A stretch of 64,000 bases of DNA from an uncultured Muribaculaceae bacterium (GTDB lineage: Bacteria > Bacteroidota > Bacteroidia > Bacteroidales > Muribaculaceae). Below the pieces are notes generated by a model. That model was not told where the DNA came from, searched no databases, and was given only the letters and a program-made list of their open reading frames with translations. Below, piece after piece: positions 51,537 to 61,370 of the stretch (positions within the stretch are counted from its first letter, which is position 1; the number at the start of each line of letters is the position of its first letter). A program made the position numbers and the translations under genes. The DNA is taken from contig CAJTZS010000006.1 of the NCBI GenBank assembly GCA_910584055.1, positions 56,841 through 120,840 on the forward strand, read 5' to 3'.

Positions 51537-52592
51537 TCAGATTCCGAATAAAAAATCCAGAGGCTTTGAATTCTTGAACTGATTTATAGCATCGCCGGCA
51601 TAAATCTCGCCATTTGTCAAAGTGAGTTTTTTGACAGGCATTCCCTCGCTGAAATCAGCCTTTCTTAAATCCACCCAGAAAATATTGGGGCTTAGGGTCG
51701 ATTCAAAATAGTATCTGAGATTTTTTTGGTCAGCGACCGTCCGCCAACGTGTCGAGGCTATGTTAGGCTGGTCGGGTACAGAGATGCCCAAGGGGACCGA
51801 TACATTCCTGACAACGCTGAACATTCCGGCTACAGCATGGTGGAAGTCGGATGTCATCGGTAGAACATTGACATAGAATGATGCCCTCACGAAACGGTCG
51901 GAGGCTCGATTTGTGCCGGGCAACATGACAAGTCCCCCGATCTGTCTCCAATAGTCATTGAGTGTCAATTGCTTGTCGTATGTCGGAGAATTGGTCATCA
52001 CTTGGCAATCGCGTCCTTGGTGTATGATAAGTTTCCCCTTGATATATTCAAATATGGCGCTGTTGCCTGTGGCGTCTGATACAGAGAGATGTAATGTAGA
52101 TTTAGCTCCATTCGGGAGATCCGGATCATCTATGCGAAATAATTCTTTGCTTAATTCTGCTACCACCTCCTCAACTGTGGCAAAATTATCAAGCACGTAT
52201 TGAGTCCATATGCTCAATCCCATTACCGGCCGAGCGTCATTTGGGCGCTTGTAGTCCGATTCTGAAAGGAACAGCAAGTTTGCCATGAGACCTCTTTCAT
52301 TCATACCATCACATACGCCTATGTCATATCCGGCAGTAACCACGCTTCCATATCGTGAAGTCCACTTAATGGTATTGTCTGTCAATCCTCCACGGCGTTC
52401 TATTCCCCGAGGAAACAGATAGAGATTCGATTGTGGATCCTCTTTCCAATCCATCGTGCGTCCCGTCACCACCATATCCTCCGGCCCGAGATAGACAGCT
52501 CGAGTACATGCCTCATTCGGCATTGGAATACTAAAGACAGCAACAACTGAGACTGTTGCCAGAATAGTTTTATAAAAAGATAGCCCTTTCAT
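51537..52592 (-). CDS. bsh: exported bile salt hydrolase (choloylglycine hydrolase family)
   Basis: N-terminal nucleophile hydrolase that splits glycine or taurine from conjugated bile acids. A signal peptide ends before the catalytic cysteine (NEACTRAVYLG, Cys29 of the precursor), which becomes residue 1. The further active-site residues are visible: GRTMDW (Arg45, Asp48), MTNSP (Asn) and GTNRASDRF (Asn, Arg). The chain is closely similar by memory to the known Bacteroides thetaiotaomicron enzyme BT_2086. Penicillin V acylase activity is the alternative. The ATG at 52592 is chosen because it starts a proper signal peptide. An AraC gene lies upstream on the same strand. Confidence 0.92.
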   Translation of the reverse strand: MKGLSFYKTILATVSVVAVFSIPMPNEACTRAVYLGPEDMVVTGRTMDWKEDPQSNLYLFPRGIERRGGLTDNTIKWTSRYGSVVTAGYDIGVCDGMNERGLMANLLFLSESDYKRPNDARPVMGLSIWTQYVLDNFATVEEVVAELSKELFRIDDPDLPNGAKSTLHLSVSDATGNSAIFEYIKGKLIIHQGRDCQVMTNSPTYDKQLTLNDYWRQIGGLVMLPGTNRASDRFVRASFYVNVLPMTSDFHHAVAGMFSVVRNVSVPLGISVPDQPNIASTRWRTVADQKNLRYYFESTLSPNIFWVDLRKADFSEGMPVKKLTLTNGEIYAGDAINQFKNSKPLDFLFGI

Positions 52593-52704
52593 AGTATGAC
52601 AGTTTACAAAAAACAATAAGCAGTTGTTTAGTAAGTGTAAGTAAGTATCTATAACATCTAACATTGGCATCTTATTGATGGTTCATGCCAAAAACATATT
52701 GAAC

Positions 52705-52726
52705 ATCATTAGTGGACACTAATGAT
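52705..52726. promoter_or_regulatory. 22-base dyad between araC and the bile salt hydrolase
   Basis: ATCATTAGTG and CACTAATGAT form a perfect dyad separated by GA, about 113 bases before the hydrolase start. It looks like an operator or a small RNA hairpin; with an AraC regulator adjacent, a binding site is plausible. Confidence 0.5.
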
Positions 52727-52768
52727 ATCGATTAATTTTTATGAACTACTTATCTGAAACTCTGCTTA

Positions 52769-52789
52769 TATCCCTCTATATGAGGGATA
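52769..52789 (-). terminator. possible terminator after the AraC gene
   Basis: TATCCCTC (52769-52776) and GAGGGATA (52782-52789) form an 8-bp stem with a TATAT loop, 20 bases past the AraC stop. No T-run follows, so termination would be weak. Confidence 0.4.
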
Positions 52790-52808
52790 AATCATACATT
52801 AAACATTT

Positions 52809-53672
52809 CTATGAATTCCGGAATTCTTTCGGCGACATTCCTGTCAGTTTCTTAAAATACTTGCCAAAGAATGATTGTGACGGAAAGTTCAGTTCATCTG
52901 AAATTTGCTGAATATTCAAGTTTGAAGATTTCAACAGAACTTTGGCTTCGAGAATGACGAATCTCTCGATCCATTCCACTGCCGTATATCCGGTTTGGCT
53001 CTTTAGTGTGCGGGAAAGATGTTTGGGTGTGACTTCAAGTTTTTGGGCATAAAAGTCAAGAAACCGCTGTTGCTTGAAATGTTTTTGTGCAAGAATCAGG
53101 AATTGGTCAGACATTCTGCCTTGGTTGGTCATGACTTCATCCTTATATGGTTCGAACCATTTATATACAGTGCGGAATATGAACGAAGTAAGCTCAAACA
53201 GGAACGCCTGTGATCTGTAAGGGTTATTCTTGTCTGCGATTATTTTTTGACATTGTTCAAAAAAACTGTCGATTAGGGGAAGGGTATCGGTCTGGATTTC
53301 TGCAACGGAGTGACGTGACATGACGGTATAAAGCGGCATGTTGCTCATAAATAGGAAAAGGTTGTCGCGGAACCTTTTCGACATTACAATTATCGATGCT
53401 TTAAAATCTGCACTGATATATTTGGGTTGCAAAATTTGGGAATTTTCAATTGTGACGAGAGCCGGTGATTTTATCTCATGATTTATTAGATTGATATCAG
53501 CAATGCACTCGCCCTTTTTAACAAAGATCCATGTTGAGGCAGAGAATTTAACCGGCTCTTTTATTGTGGAGAGGATTTCGGGACCCATATCTTCAAGTAT
53601 CCAGAAATCCTGATTGAGAATTGTGGGCACATCTTCGGGAAGATCTATATTGTAGGTATAACCATAATTCAT
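52809..53672 (-). CDS. AraC-family transcription regulator
   Basis: Regulator of 287 residues with an N-terminal sensing domain of beta strands (about 1-150) and a C-terminal AraC DNA-binding domain of two helix-turn-helix units (VTPKHLSRTLKSQTGYTAVEW and IQQISDELNFPSQSFFGKYF), the second followed by KKLTGMSPKEFR. The start at 53672 is preferred because the -7 element at 53730-53723 overlaps or abuts the longer starts at 53735 and 53717. It is upstream of the bile salt hydrolase on the same strand, 216 bases away, and could control it in answer to bile acids (inference). Targets may include the efflux operon. Confidence 0.88.
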   Translation of the reverse strand: MNYGYTYNIDLPEDVPTILNQDFWILEDMGPEILSTIKEPVKFSASTWIFVKKGECIADINLINHEIKSPALVTIENSQILQPKYISADFKASIIVMSKRFRDNLFLFMSNMPLYTVMSRHSVAEIQTDTLPLIDSFFEQCQKIIADKNNPYRSQAFLFELTSFIFRTVYKWFEPYKDEVMTNQGRMSDQFLILAQKHFKQQRFLDFYAQKLEVTPKHLSRTLKSQTGYTAVEWIERFVILEAKVLLKSSNLNIQQISDELNFPSQSFFGKYFKKLTGMSPKEFRNS

Positions 53673-53722
53673 AAGTGGTTGATTATTAGTGGTGGTTAAT
53701 ATCAAATCCAATTTCACCATTA

Positions 53723-53730
53723 CAAATTTA
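53723..53730 (-). promoter_or_regulatory. -7 element before the AraC gene
   Basis: Minus strand TAAATTTG, an exact consensus match, about 50 bases before the chosen start. The remainder of the 299-base gap to nrdJ is AT-rich, with no recognisable riboswitch or terminator; GATATTTG at 53884-53891 is only a weak -7 candidate for nrdJ. Confidence 0.55.
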
Positions 53731-53971
53731 ATCAATAATTATATTATTTCCAAATATGGAATGTGCATTACTTTATTATTAAACAAACTATTGTTGTGTA
53801 AACGCATCTCACTATTACGGAAAATGAATTTAGTCTTAAAATTTAAGTGGTCCTATATTTTTATTTTCAAATATTTTGTGCGATATTTGCAGTCGGATTA
53901 TTTTCAAAACGGAAAACTTTTGGGAATTATTTATTTGACGAATTATCCATATTGAAAACTTTTAAATTTAT

Positions 53972-56500
53972 ATGTCTTCAAAAATTTATAGTTACGACGA
54001 AGCTTATGAAGCTTCGCTTAAATATTTCAAAGGTGATGAACTTGCCGCCCGTGTATGGTCGAGCAAATATGCCTTGAAAGATTCCGATGGCAATATCTAC
54101 GAACTTACTCCGGACGATATGCATCGCCGTATTGCCTCGGAGCTTGCACGCATTGAGAAGAAGTATCCAAATCCAATGAGCGAAGAGGAAATATTCTCGC
54201 TTCTGAAGGATTTCAAGTATATAGTTCCGCAAGGAAGCCCGATGGCAGGGATAGGAAACACGTATCAGGTAGGGTCGCTGTCTAATTGTTTTGTTATAGG
54301 ACTTGACGGTCATCCTGATTCATACGGTGGTATAATAAGGATAGATGAGGAGCAGGTTCAACTCATGAAGAGAAGGGGAGGTGTAGGTCATGATTTGTCG
54401 CATATCCGTCCGAAAGGGAGTGCCGTGAAGAATTCAGCACTGACCTCAACCGGTCTTGTCCCATTTATGGAGCGTTATAGCAACAGCACCCGTGAGGTGG
54501 CGCAGGATGGTCGCAGGGGGGCATTGATGATGACTGTGAGCATACAGCATCCTGATGCCGAAAGCTTCATTGATGCAAAGATGACCGAGGGGAAGGTTAC
54601 CGGCGCAAATGTTTCTGTGAAGATTGATGACAAATTTATGGATTCGGTAGTGACCGGGAAACCCTATGTACAACAATTCCCTGTAAAGAGTGAAACTCCG
54701 GATGTTACAAAAGAAATCAATGCTTCCGAATTGTGGAATAAGATTGTGCACAATGCATGGAAAAGTGCAGAACCGGGCGTGTTGTTCTGGGATACAATAC
54801 AGCGTGAATCTGTGCCCGATTGCTATTCGGATCTCGGATTCGAGACAGTATCGACCAATCCCTGCGGGGAAATTCCCTTGTGTCCTTATGATAGCTGCCG
54901 TCTTGTAGCCATAAATCTTTACAGTTATGTGAAGAATCCGTTTACTCCACAGGCTGAGTTTGATTTTGAACTTTTCCGCAACCATGCGGGTAAGGCGCAG
55001 AGAATCATGGATGATATCATCGATCTTGAAATGGAGAAGATCGACACTATAATAGCAAAGGTTGAAAAAGATCCGGAAACCGCTGAGGTTAAAAGCACGG
55101 AGCTTAACCTTTGGAAAAAAATCCGCGCCAAGACACTTAAGGGGAGACGGACAGGATGCGGCACGACAGGAGAAGGGGATATGCTTGCAGCGCTCGGCTA
55201 CAGATATGGAACTCCGGAGGCAACAGCGTTCTCAACAGGTGTGCACAAGGAGCTTGCGCTTGCCTATTATTCATCTTCCGTTGACATGGCAACCGAGCGA
55301 GGCGCTTTCGAGATATACGATGCCGAGCGCGAGAAAAACAATCCGTTCATCAGCCGTATACGCGAGGCCGATCCGGCCTTATATGAACGTATGGTTAAGA
55401 ACGGACGTCGGAATATTGCCTGCCTTACAATCGCTCCAACCGGCACCACGTCGATCATGACCCAGACATCATCCGGCATTGAGCCTGTTTTCCTTCCTGT
55501 CTACAAGCGTAAGAGGAAAGTGAATCCTTCCGATGAGAATGTGCGTATTGATTTTGTTGATGAAGTGGGGGATGCTTTTGAAGAATATATTGTTTATCAT
55601 CATAAATTTCTTGAATGGATGAAGATAAACGGCATAGAAAGGAAGGATAACATGAGTGCCGAGGAAATCGAGGAACTCGTTAAGAAATCTCCTTACTATA
55701 AGGCCACAAGCAATGATGTGGACTGGATGGAGAAGGTGAGGATGCAGGGGGCTGTGCAGAAATGGGTTGACCACTCGATCAGTGTCACTATTAATCTCCC
55801 CTCCGATGTGACTGAAGAGTTGGTGGGGAATCTATATGTCGAAGCCTGGAAGGCGGGTTGCAAGGGATGCACCGTATATCGTGACGGTTCCAGGAATAAT
55901 GTGCTTGCTGCCGTGACTCCTTCCAAAGCTCCTCTTATTGCCACTCCAGAGCATATAATGAAGCGGCCGGTCGAACTTGAAGCAGATGTTGTCCGTTTTC
56001 AGAATAACAAGGAGAAGTGGATTGCGTTCGTCGGTCTGGTAGATGGCAAGCCATACGAGATATTCACGGGTCTTGCAGACGATGAGGACGGCATCTTCTG
56101 CCCGAAGAGTGTAAGCCATGGCAAGATTATCAAGGCTATGGACATCGACGGAAAGAAGAGATATGACTTCCAGTTTATCAACAAACGCGGTTATAAAACC
56201 ACTATAGAAGGACTGAGCGAGAAATTCAATCCCGAATTCTGGAACTATGCGAAACTTATTTCTGGCGTGTTGCGTTATGGAATGCCTATTGATCAGGTGC
56301 TCAAACTTGTGGGCGGTCTTGAACTTGATTCTACGAATATCAACACTTGGAAAAACGGTCTTGAAAGGGCGTTGAAAAAATATCTGCCTAACGGCATGGC
56401 CGCTACGGGGCAGAAATGTCCCAAGTGCGGAGCTGAGACATTGATATATCAGGAAGGATGTCTGATATGCACGTCTTGCGGTAATTCCAAATGCGGTTAA
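53972..56500 (+). CDS. nrdJ: adenosylcobalamin-dependent ribonucleotide reductase (class II)
   Basis: Makes deoxynucleotides using a B12-derived radical, so needs neither oxygen nor a second subunit. The 842 residues show GSLSNCFV with one active-site cysteine, RRGGVGHDLSHIRPKGS, the signature STNPCGEIPL with the radical cysteine, and APTGTTSIM. The end is a zinc-ribbon tail (CPKCGAETL, CTSCGNSKCG) typical of long NrdJ proteins. It lacks an N-terminal ATP-cone. No cobalamin riboswitch was recognised in the gap before it. The next gene is malQ, 37 bases on. Confidence 0.95.
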   Translation: MSSKIYSYDEAYEASLKYFKGDELAARVWSSKYALKDSDGNIYELTPDDMHRRIASELARIEKKYPNPMSEEEIFSLLKDFKYIVPQGSPMAGIGNTYQVGSLSNCFVIGLDGHPDSYGGIIRIDEEQVQLMKRRGGVGHDLSHIRPKGSAVKNSALTSTGLVPFMERYSNSTREVAQDGRRGALMMTVSIQHPDAESFIDAKMTEGKVTGANVSVKIDDKFMDSVVTGKPYVQQFPVKSETPDVTKEINASELWNKIVHNAWKSAEPGVLFWDTIQRESVPDCYSDLGFETVSTNPCGEIPLCPYDSCRLVAINLYSYVKNPFTPQAEFDFELFRNHAGKAQRIMDDIIDLEMEKIDTIIAKVEKDPETAEVKSTELNLWKKIRAKTLKGRRTGCGTTGEGDMLAALGYRYGTPEATAFSTGVHKELALAYYSSSVDMATERGAFEIYDAEREKNNPFISRIREADPALYERMVKNGRRNIACLTIAPTGTTSIMTQTSSGIEPVFLPVYKRKRKVNPSDENVRIDFVDEVGDAFEEYIVYHHKFLEWMKINGIERKDNMSAEEIEELVKKSPYYKATSNDVDWMEKVRMQGAVQKWVDHSISVTINLPSDVTEELVGNLYVEAWKAGCKGCTVYRDGSRNNVLAAVTPSKAPLIATPEHIMKRPVELEADVVRFQNNKEKWIAFVGLVDGKPYEIFTGLADDEDGIFCPKSVSHGKIIKAMDIDGKKRYDFQFINKRGYKTTIEGLSEKFNPEFWNYAKLISGVLRYGMPIDQVLKLVGGLELDSTNINTWKNGLERALKKYLPNGMAATGQKCPKCGAETLIYQEGCLICTSCGNSKCG

Positions 56501-56537
56501 AATAATTGATCATAGTATAGCTTAACTAAATTCTAAT

Positions 56538-59216
56538 ATGAAAATTACCTTAAACATCAACTACCACACTGAATGGGGGGAATCGCTCTATGTGAGCGGT
56601 TCCATCCCTGAACTCGGTAACGGGGATGCTTCCAAAGCGTTGGAAATGAACCTTGTAAGCCCTGATATGTGGCAGCTTCAGTTGGACCTTAAGAAAGATC
56701 CCGGAAGTTTTGACTATCGTTTTATTGTAAAGGCACCGGAAAAGGAGTGGCGTTTTGAGTGGGGTGCGCCACATCGGTTTGTAATCGGTAAAGGGATTGT
56801 ATCTTACAGGGTGTTCTGCTCTTGGCATGATCTCCCGGTGGACAAACCTTTTTATTCATCGGCATTTGTTGATGGAATGTTACGTCGCCCTTATCGGGAT
56901 CAGCCTCTTGTGGCTAAACCCGGAACGGTGTGTCTGCGTATAGAGGCGCCAATGATAGAGCCGGACGAAGTGCTCGCGATATCGGGAGAGGGCGATTTTC
57001 TCGGAAATTGGGATCCGGCACATGCTGTAATAATGAACGATGCCAATTTCCCGGTGTGGGAAGCAAATCTTCAGACGGATGCCCTTAAGATTCCTTTCGA
57101 GTATAAATTTTTGATATTGAACAAGGATACCCGAGAAGTTAAAGGTTGGGAATATATCAACAACCGTGTTTATGGCATTCATCCGGAAGGAGATTCGGAA
57201 CAAGTTGTGATTGACGGGATTCGGTTTGCAAATCCAAAGGAAAATTGGAAAGGTGCAGGCACGGCAATACCAGTTTTCTCTATCCGCACTGAAAATGATT
57301 TCGGCGTTGGAGATTTCGTTGATATAAAGAAAATGGTTGACTGGTGTGCATCAACCGGTCAGAAAGTCCTTCAGATACTTCCGATCAATGATACGACAAT
57401 GACTTGCACGTGGGTTGATTCATATCCCTATAAGGCAAACTCAACTTTTGCTCTTCATCCCATGTACCTTAATTTATGGGAGGTGGGAACATTAAAAGAT
57501 TCGGCACGCCGTGAATATTATTATAATCTTGCGAAGGAACTCAACGCACTTTCGGAGATTGATTACGAGCGTGTAAACGCAGGTAAACAGGAGTATCTTC
57601 GGGAGATATATGCAGAGCAGGGTGCCTCAACACGTCGCCGCAAGGAATATAAGGAGTTTGTGGCGCGCAATGAATATTGGCTGAGGCCATATGCAGCCTG
57701 GTGTGTGCTTAGGGAACTATATCAGACACCCGATAACAATTGCTGGGGAGAGTATGCGCGTTATGAATCAGGGATGGTTGAGGAACTGCATGCAAAACAT
57801 AAGGATGCCTTTGAATATCATTATTATGTGCAGTATCATCTGGATCGTCAGCTACATGACGCACGGGATTATGCACATAGCCATGGAGTGGTGCTGAAAG
57901 GTGATATTCCAATCGGCATCAGCCGTTTCAGTGCAGACGCATGGGTTTCACCGGAACTGTTCAACATGAATACGCAGGCGGGCGCTCCGCCGGATGATTT
58001 CTCAGTCCTCGGCCAGAACTGGGGTCTCCCGACTTATAATTGGGACGAAATGGCGAAAGATGGATTCCAATGGTGGAAAAACCGGTTCCAAAAAATGTCT
58101 GAATATTTCGATGCATACAGGATTGACCATATCCTCGGATTTTTCCGGATATGGGAAATTCCGATGGATGCGGTCCACGGCCTGCTCGGATATTTCAATC
58201 CGGCTCTTCCCTTCTCTGCAGAGGAACTGCGGAACAGTTACGATTTCTGGATTGATCCGGACGTGATGACACATCCCCTGATTCTTGACTGGATGCTCGA
58301 TGATTTCTTCGGAGATTTTAAGGATGAAGTCAAAGACAGGTTTCTTGAAAGAATCGGAGGTGACAGATATTGCCTCAAGAGCTTTGTAGATACTCAGGAA
58401 AAAGTAGAGAAGTATTTCGCTAATGCAGAAAAGAATGAGAAAAATTCCCGTATAATCAGTGCCCTCATGGGATTGATTGATGATGTCCTTTTCATTGAGG
58501 ATCCATATATGAAGGGGCATTACCATCCGAGAATTGCCGCGCAATATACCTATCAGTTCCGAGTGCTTTCAGATTATGGAAAGTGGAATTTCAACCGTTT
58601 ATACACTGACTTCTTCTACCATCGTCATAACGATTTCTGGTATGGAAAGGCAATGTGGAAGCTGCCCCCTCTGCTTGATGCAACTTCAATGCTGACTTGT
58701 GCGGAAGATCTCGGTATGATTCCGGATTGTGTGCCGGAAGTGATGAAACGGCTTCAGATCCTTGCTCTCGAAATACAGCGTATGCCAAAGGATCCCGGTG
58801 CGGAATTCGGTGACACGTGGCATTATCCGTATTATTCAGTTTGCACAACCTCTACCCATGATATGGCGGGAATCCGGGGCTGGTGGGAAAGTGATCATGT
58901 TATGGCGCAGAACTTCTATAATCATGTGCTCCACGAAAGCGGAGATGCTCCTCAGTTTGCCGAACCTTGGATATGTGATAAGATTATCAGTCTGCATCTT
59001 GACAGCCCTTCGATGCTCTGCATTCTTCCTCTGCAGGACTGGATGGCAAGCGATGGGTCTCTAAGGCGAGAGAATCCGCACGAGGAACAGATTAATGAAC
59101 CTGCCAATCCGAAACATTACTGGCGCTACCGCATGCACCTCACTGTGGAGGAACTTATGGGCAAGGATTCATTTAATGCGGCGATGCGTCAACGTATTTC
59201 TGAATCCAAAAGGTAA
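56538..59216 (+). CDS. malQ: 4-alpha-glucanotransferase with two starch-binding domains (GH77)
   Basis: Disproportionates maltodextrins by transferring glucan chains. Two tandem CBM20 domains begin at residue 1 and about 130 (EWGESLYVSGSIPELGN and ISGEGDFLGNWDPAHA). The GH77 catalytic domain starts near 230 with VFSIRTENDFGVGDFVDIKK and has the nucleophile in FDAYRIDHILGFFRIWEIP. The later TCAEDLGMIPDCVPEVM holds the acid/base glutamate, and STHDMAGIRGWW the third carboxylate. Length 892 fits the DPE2-like type with starch-binding modules. No signal peptide, so it is cytoplasmic. Its stop overlaps the next start (TAATG). Confidence 0.94.
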   Translation: MKITLNINYHTEWGESLYVSGSIPELGNGDASKALEMNLVSPDMWQLQLDLKKDPGSFDYRFIVKAPEKEWRFEWGAPHRFVIGKGIVSYRVFCSWHDLPVDKPFYSSAFVDGMLRRPYRDQPLVAKPGTVCLRIEAPMIEPDEVLAISGEGDFLGNWDPAHAVIMNDANFPVWEANLQTDALKIPFEYKFLILNKDTREVKGWEYINNRVYGIHPEGDSEQVVIDGIRFANPKENWKGAGTAIPVFSIRTENDFGVGDFVDIKKMVDWCASTGQKVLQILPINDTTMTCTWVDSYPYKANSTFALHPMYLNLWEVGTLKDSARREYYYNLAKELNALSEIDYERVNAGKQEYLREIYAEQGASTRRRKEYKEFVARNEYWLRPYAAWCVLRELYQTPDNNCWGEYARYESGMVEELHAKHKDAFEYHYYVQYHLDRQLHDARDYAHSHGVVLKGDIPIGISRFSADAWVSPELFNMNTQAGAPPDDFSVLGQNWGLPTYNWDEMAKDGFQWWKNRFQKMSEYFDAYRIDHILGFFRIWEIPMDAVHGLLGYFNPALPFSAEELRNSYDFWIDPDVMTHPLILDWMLDDFFGDFKDEVKDRFLERIGGDRYCLKSFVDTQEKVEKYFANAEKNEKNSRIISALMGLIDDVLFIEDPYMKGHYHPRIAAQYTYQFRVLSDYGKWNFNRLYTDFFYHRHNDFWYGKAMWKLPPLLDATSMLTCAEDLGMIPDCVPEVMKRLQILALEIQRMPKDPGAEFGDTWHYPYYSVCTTSTHDMAGIRGWWESDHVMAQNFYNHVLHESGDAPQFAEPWICDKIISLHLDSPSMLCILPLQDWMASDGSLRRENPHEEQINEPANPKHYWRYRMHLTVEELMGKDSFNAAMRQRISESKR

Positions 59217-60373
59217 TGATAATTAGAATAATAAAATATTTAGCAGTAACAGTGATGTGCATGTTCCTGTCTCCGGTTCCGGAAGGCAGGGCATGCACAT
59301 CCGCTATCATATCGGCAGATGTAAATCCTTACGGCCGTCCTATCTTGTGGAAACATCGTGATACAAGCACAATAGATAATAAAGTTGAATTTGTTGCTGC
59401 GCGTGCCGGTGAGTTTTCTTATGTAGCTTTGTTCAATGCAGGCGACAAGTATCTCAAAGAGGCGTGGATGGGGATGAATGAAGCAGGGTTTGCGGTAATG
59501 AACACCGCTTCCTATAATATAAAGGATGACAATGTAAGTTCTAAAAAAATGGATAAGGAGGGGGTGGTAATGACAAGGGCCTTGAAGACATGCCGCACGG
59601 TCGAGGATTTTGCTCGACTGCTTGAAACCTTACCGCGTCCTATGGGGGTTGAGGCTAATTTCGGTGTGATTGATGCAACCGGGAACGGGGCTTATTTTGA
59701 AACCAATAATCACAGTTATAAGAGGTTCGACCTTAAGGATGCTGGGAATGGAGTGCTGGTGCGCACTAATTATAGCCATTCCGGCAGGCCGGAAGAGGGT
59801 TTCGGTTTTGTAAGGGAGGCCAATGCATGTCATTTGCTGCAGCCTTTTGTTGAGTCGAAATCAGTTACCCCCGAGGTGTTGACAGAAGAGTTGAGCCGCA
59901 GTTTCTATCACGATATGAACAAACGTGATTATTCGGTCGGAGGTGATCGATGGGTTATTGATCAGGATTTTATTCCCCGGTATAAATCCACAGCGACCGT
60001 AGCTATCGAAGGATGCCGTCCTGTTGTTTCGGTGTCAGAGGTCACACCTGAAATGGTGAAGAAGGAATATGTGATGTGGACGGGTCTGGGATATCCGCCT
60101 TGTGCCGAGGTTCGGGCTGTCATGTGCGATAAAAATGGCGTGGATAAAGAGATGAGAGGCTCTTTGGCGAACGGTCATTCTCCGCTTGCGGATAAAGCAA
60201 AGAAGATGAGGGACGAGGTTTTTCCTATTCATAAGGGAAATGGGGACAAATATATTGACATGAACGTCCTTTTCAGTAAAGACGGAGAGGGGATAGTGGC
60301 AAAAATGCGGGCGATCAACAAAGAGAATTATAGAAAAGGGAGGGAAGCGCGTGACGGAATCGGATCAAAATAG
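59216..60373 (+). CDS. exported Ntn-type hydrolase (C45/penicillin acylase-like)
   Basis: Protein of 385 residues. A signal peptide of about 26 residues is followed directly by a cysteine (GRACTSAIIS, Cys27), the pattern in which a cysteine becomes the N-terminal nucleophile after cleavage. GRPILWKHRDTS supplies an arginine and an aspartate at the position used by related Ntn hydrolases, and WMGMNEAGFAVMNTASYNI and GVLVRTNYSHSG (Asn) agree. It resembles the acyl-CoA:6-aminopenicillanic-acid acyltransferase/C45 type more than the bile salt hydrolase of this window. It could cleave amide or acyl bonds in the periplasm. It overlaps malQ by one base and the next gene by 23. Confidence 0.8.
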   Translation: MIIRIIKYLAVTVMCMFLSPVPEGRACTSAIISADVNPYGRPILWKHRDTSTIDNKVEFVAARAGEFSYVALFNAGDKYLKEAWMGMNEAGFAVMNTASYNIKDDNVSSKKMDKEGVVMTRALKTCRTVEDFARLLETLPRPMGVEANFGVIDATGNGAYFETNNHSYKRFDLKDAGNGVLVRTNYSHSGRPEEGFGFVREANACHLLQPFVESKSVTPEVLTEELSRSFYHDMNKRDYSVGGDRWVIDQDFIPRYKSTATVAIEGCRPVVSVSEVTPEMVKKEYVMWTGLGYPPCAEVRAVMCDKNGVDKEMRGSLANGHSPLADKAKKMRDEVFPIHKGNGDKYIDMNVLFSKDGEGIVAKMRAINKENYRKGREARDGIGSK

Positions 60374-60920
60374 GTTTGTCTGTGCTGCCCCGTTCAGGAT
60401 GTCGCGAGGAGATTTTGCCCGGAAAATGTTAAGATTCTGGGGACTGATTCCCGGGATTGTGTTGGTGACTATTTTTATATCCGGTCTGGCTGTAGGCCTG
60501 TTTTTAGATATTAGATATCTGATTGTGTCGGCTATGGCTGTATTCATAGTGCTTCCAATGGTAATGATGTTCTTATATTATTATCATGGATTGGGTAAAT
60601 ACTGTTATTTCAACATTGTTGACCATAATATCTCGATCAAAAAAGATTGCCTTGAAATAACGATGTATTTCCATGAAGAAGAGGTGAATGATTGCGGGAC
60701 AGAGGAGTGTGAGAGAAATAGCGAGAAACTAATTCGGGAGTCTATACTTTCGATTAACTATAGGGACATATTGAATTACCGGGTGTTTTCCGATAGTGTG
60801 ATATATCCCGTTGGAAGACCGGTTGCGGGATTCATATGGCTGCCGCTTTCTGCATTCGATGACATCGATTCGTTCCGGAAAGCTGTAAGTTTATTATCAT
60901 CTAAATTAAATTCATGTTAA
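60351..60920 (+). CDS. small two-helix membrane protein, function unknown
   Basis: Protein of 189 residues with no recognised family. Two membrane segments lie near 33-55 and 60-77 (IPGIVLVTIFISGLAVGLFL; LIVSAMAVFIVLPMVMMFLY), followed by a soluble beta-rich domain of about 100 residues ending LPLSAFDDIDSFRKAVSLL, which resembles YcxB/PH-like membrane-tethered domains. The GTG at 60351 overlaps the upstream gene by 23 bases; an ATG at 60399 would give a 173-residue protein that does not overlap it. It sits in a tightly packed run with the Ntn hydrolase and a thioesterase. Confidence 0.72.
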   Translation: MTESDQNRFVCAAPFRMSRGDFARKMLRFWGLIPGIVLVTIFISGLAVGLFLDIRYLIVSAMAVFIVLPMVMMFLYYYHGLGKYCYFNIVDHNISIKKDCLEITMYFHEEEVNDCGTEECERNSEKLIRESILSINYRDILNYRVFSDSVIYPVGRPVAGFIWLPLSAFDDIDSFRKAVSLLSSKLNSC

Positions 60921-60937
60921 ATTCAAACATACTCTAA

Positions 60938-61357
60938 GTGCGTATTCTTAAAGATAACAACAAGAAGTATTGCTTCATAATGGATATGGAGGTCCGCGAT
61001 TATGAGTTGGATTGTGAGCAGATTGTAAATAATGCCAATTATCTCCATTATATGGAGCATACGCGTCATCGCTTCTGCATGGATGCCGGAGTGTCGTTTA
61101 CCCAATTGCATAACCGGGGGATTGACGCAGTGGTCAGAAAAATTGAGATTGAGTATAAAACATCACTTAAGGGAGGAGACACGTTCTTGAGTTGTCTCAG
61201 AATAGAGAGAAAGGGGGCAAGATTTATTTTTCATCAGGACATAATACGGTCTGACGGGGAGGTGTGCACGGAAGCGGTGGTGACGTGTGTGATATTGAAA
61301 GATGGAAAATTGACAAGGGGTGACGAACTTGCCCGGCTTTTCGCAAAATACTTGTAA
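60938..61357 (+). CDS. YbgC-type hotdog acyl-CoA thioesterase
   Basis: Hotdog-fold protein of 139 residues, probably hydrolysing acyl-CoA thioesters. The catalytic region is YELDCEQIVNNANYLHYMEH, similar to the 4-hydroxybenzoyl-CoA thioesterase type, followed by TSLKGGDTFLSCLRIER and GARFIFHQDI. The GTG at 60938 is chosen because KKYCFIMDMEV before the motif looks like the first strand; an ATG at 60980 would remove it. It is 17 bases after the membrane protein and 13 before dprA. Confidence 0.84.
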   Translation: MRILKDNNKKYCFIMDMEVRDYELDCEQIVNNANYLHYMEHTRHRFCMDAGVSFTQLHNRGIDAVVRKIEIEYKTSLKGGDTFLSCLRIERKGARFIFHQDIIRSDGEVCTEAVVTCVILKDGKLTRGDELARLFAKYL

Positions 61358-61370
61358 ATTACTTCTTATT

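Noticed and set aside
53673..53971. Cobalamin riboswitch before the B12-dependent reductase
   Set aside because: No B12-box-like sequence or long structured leader was recognised in this AT-rich gap.
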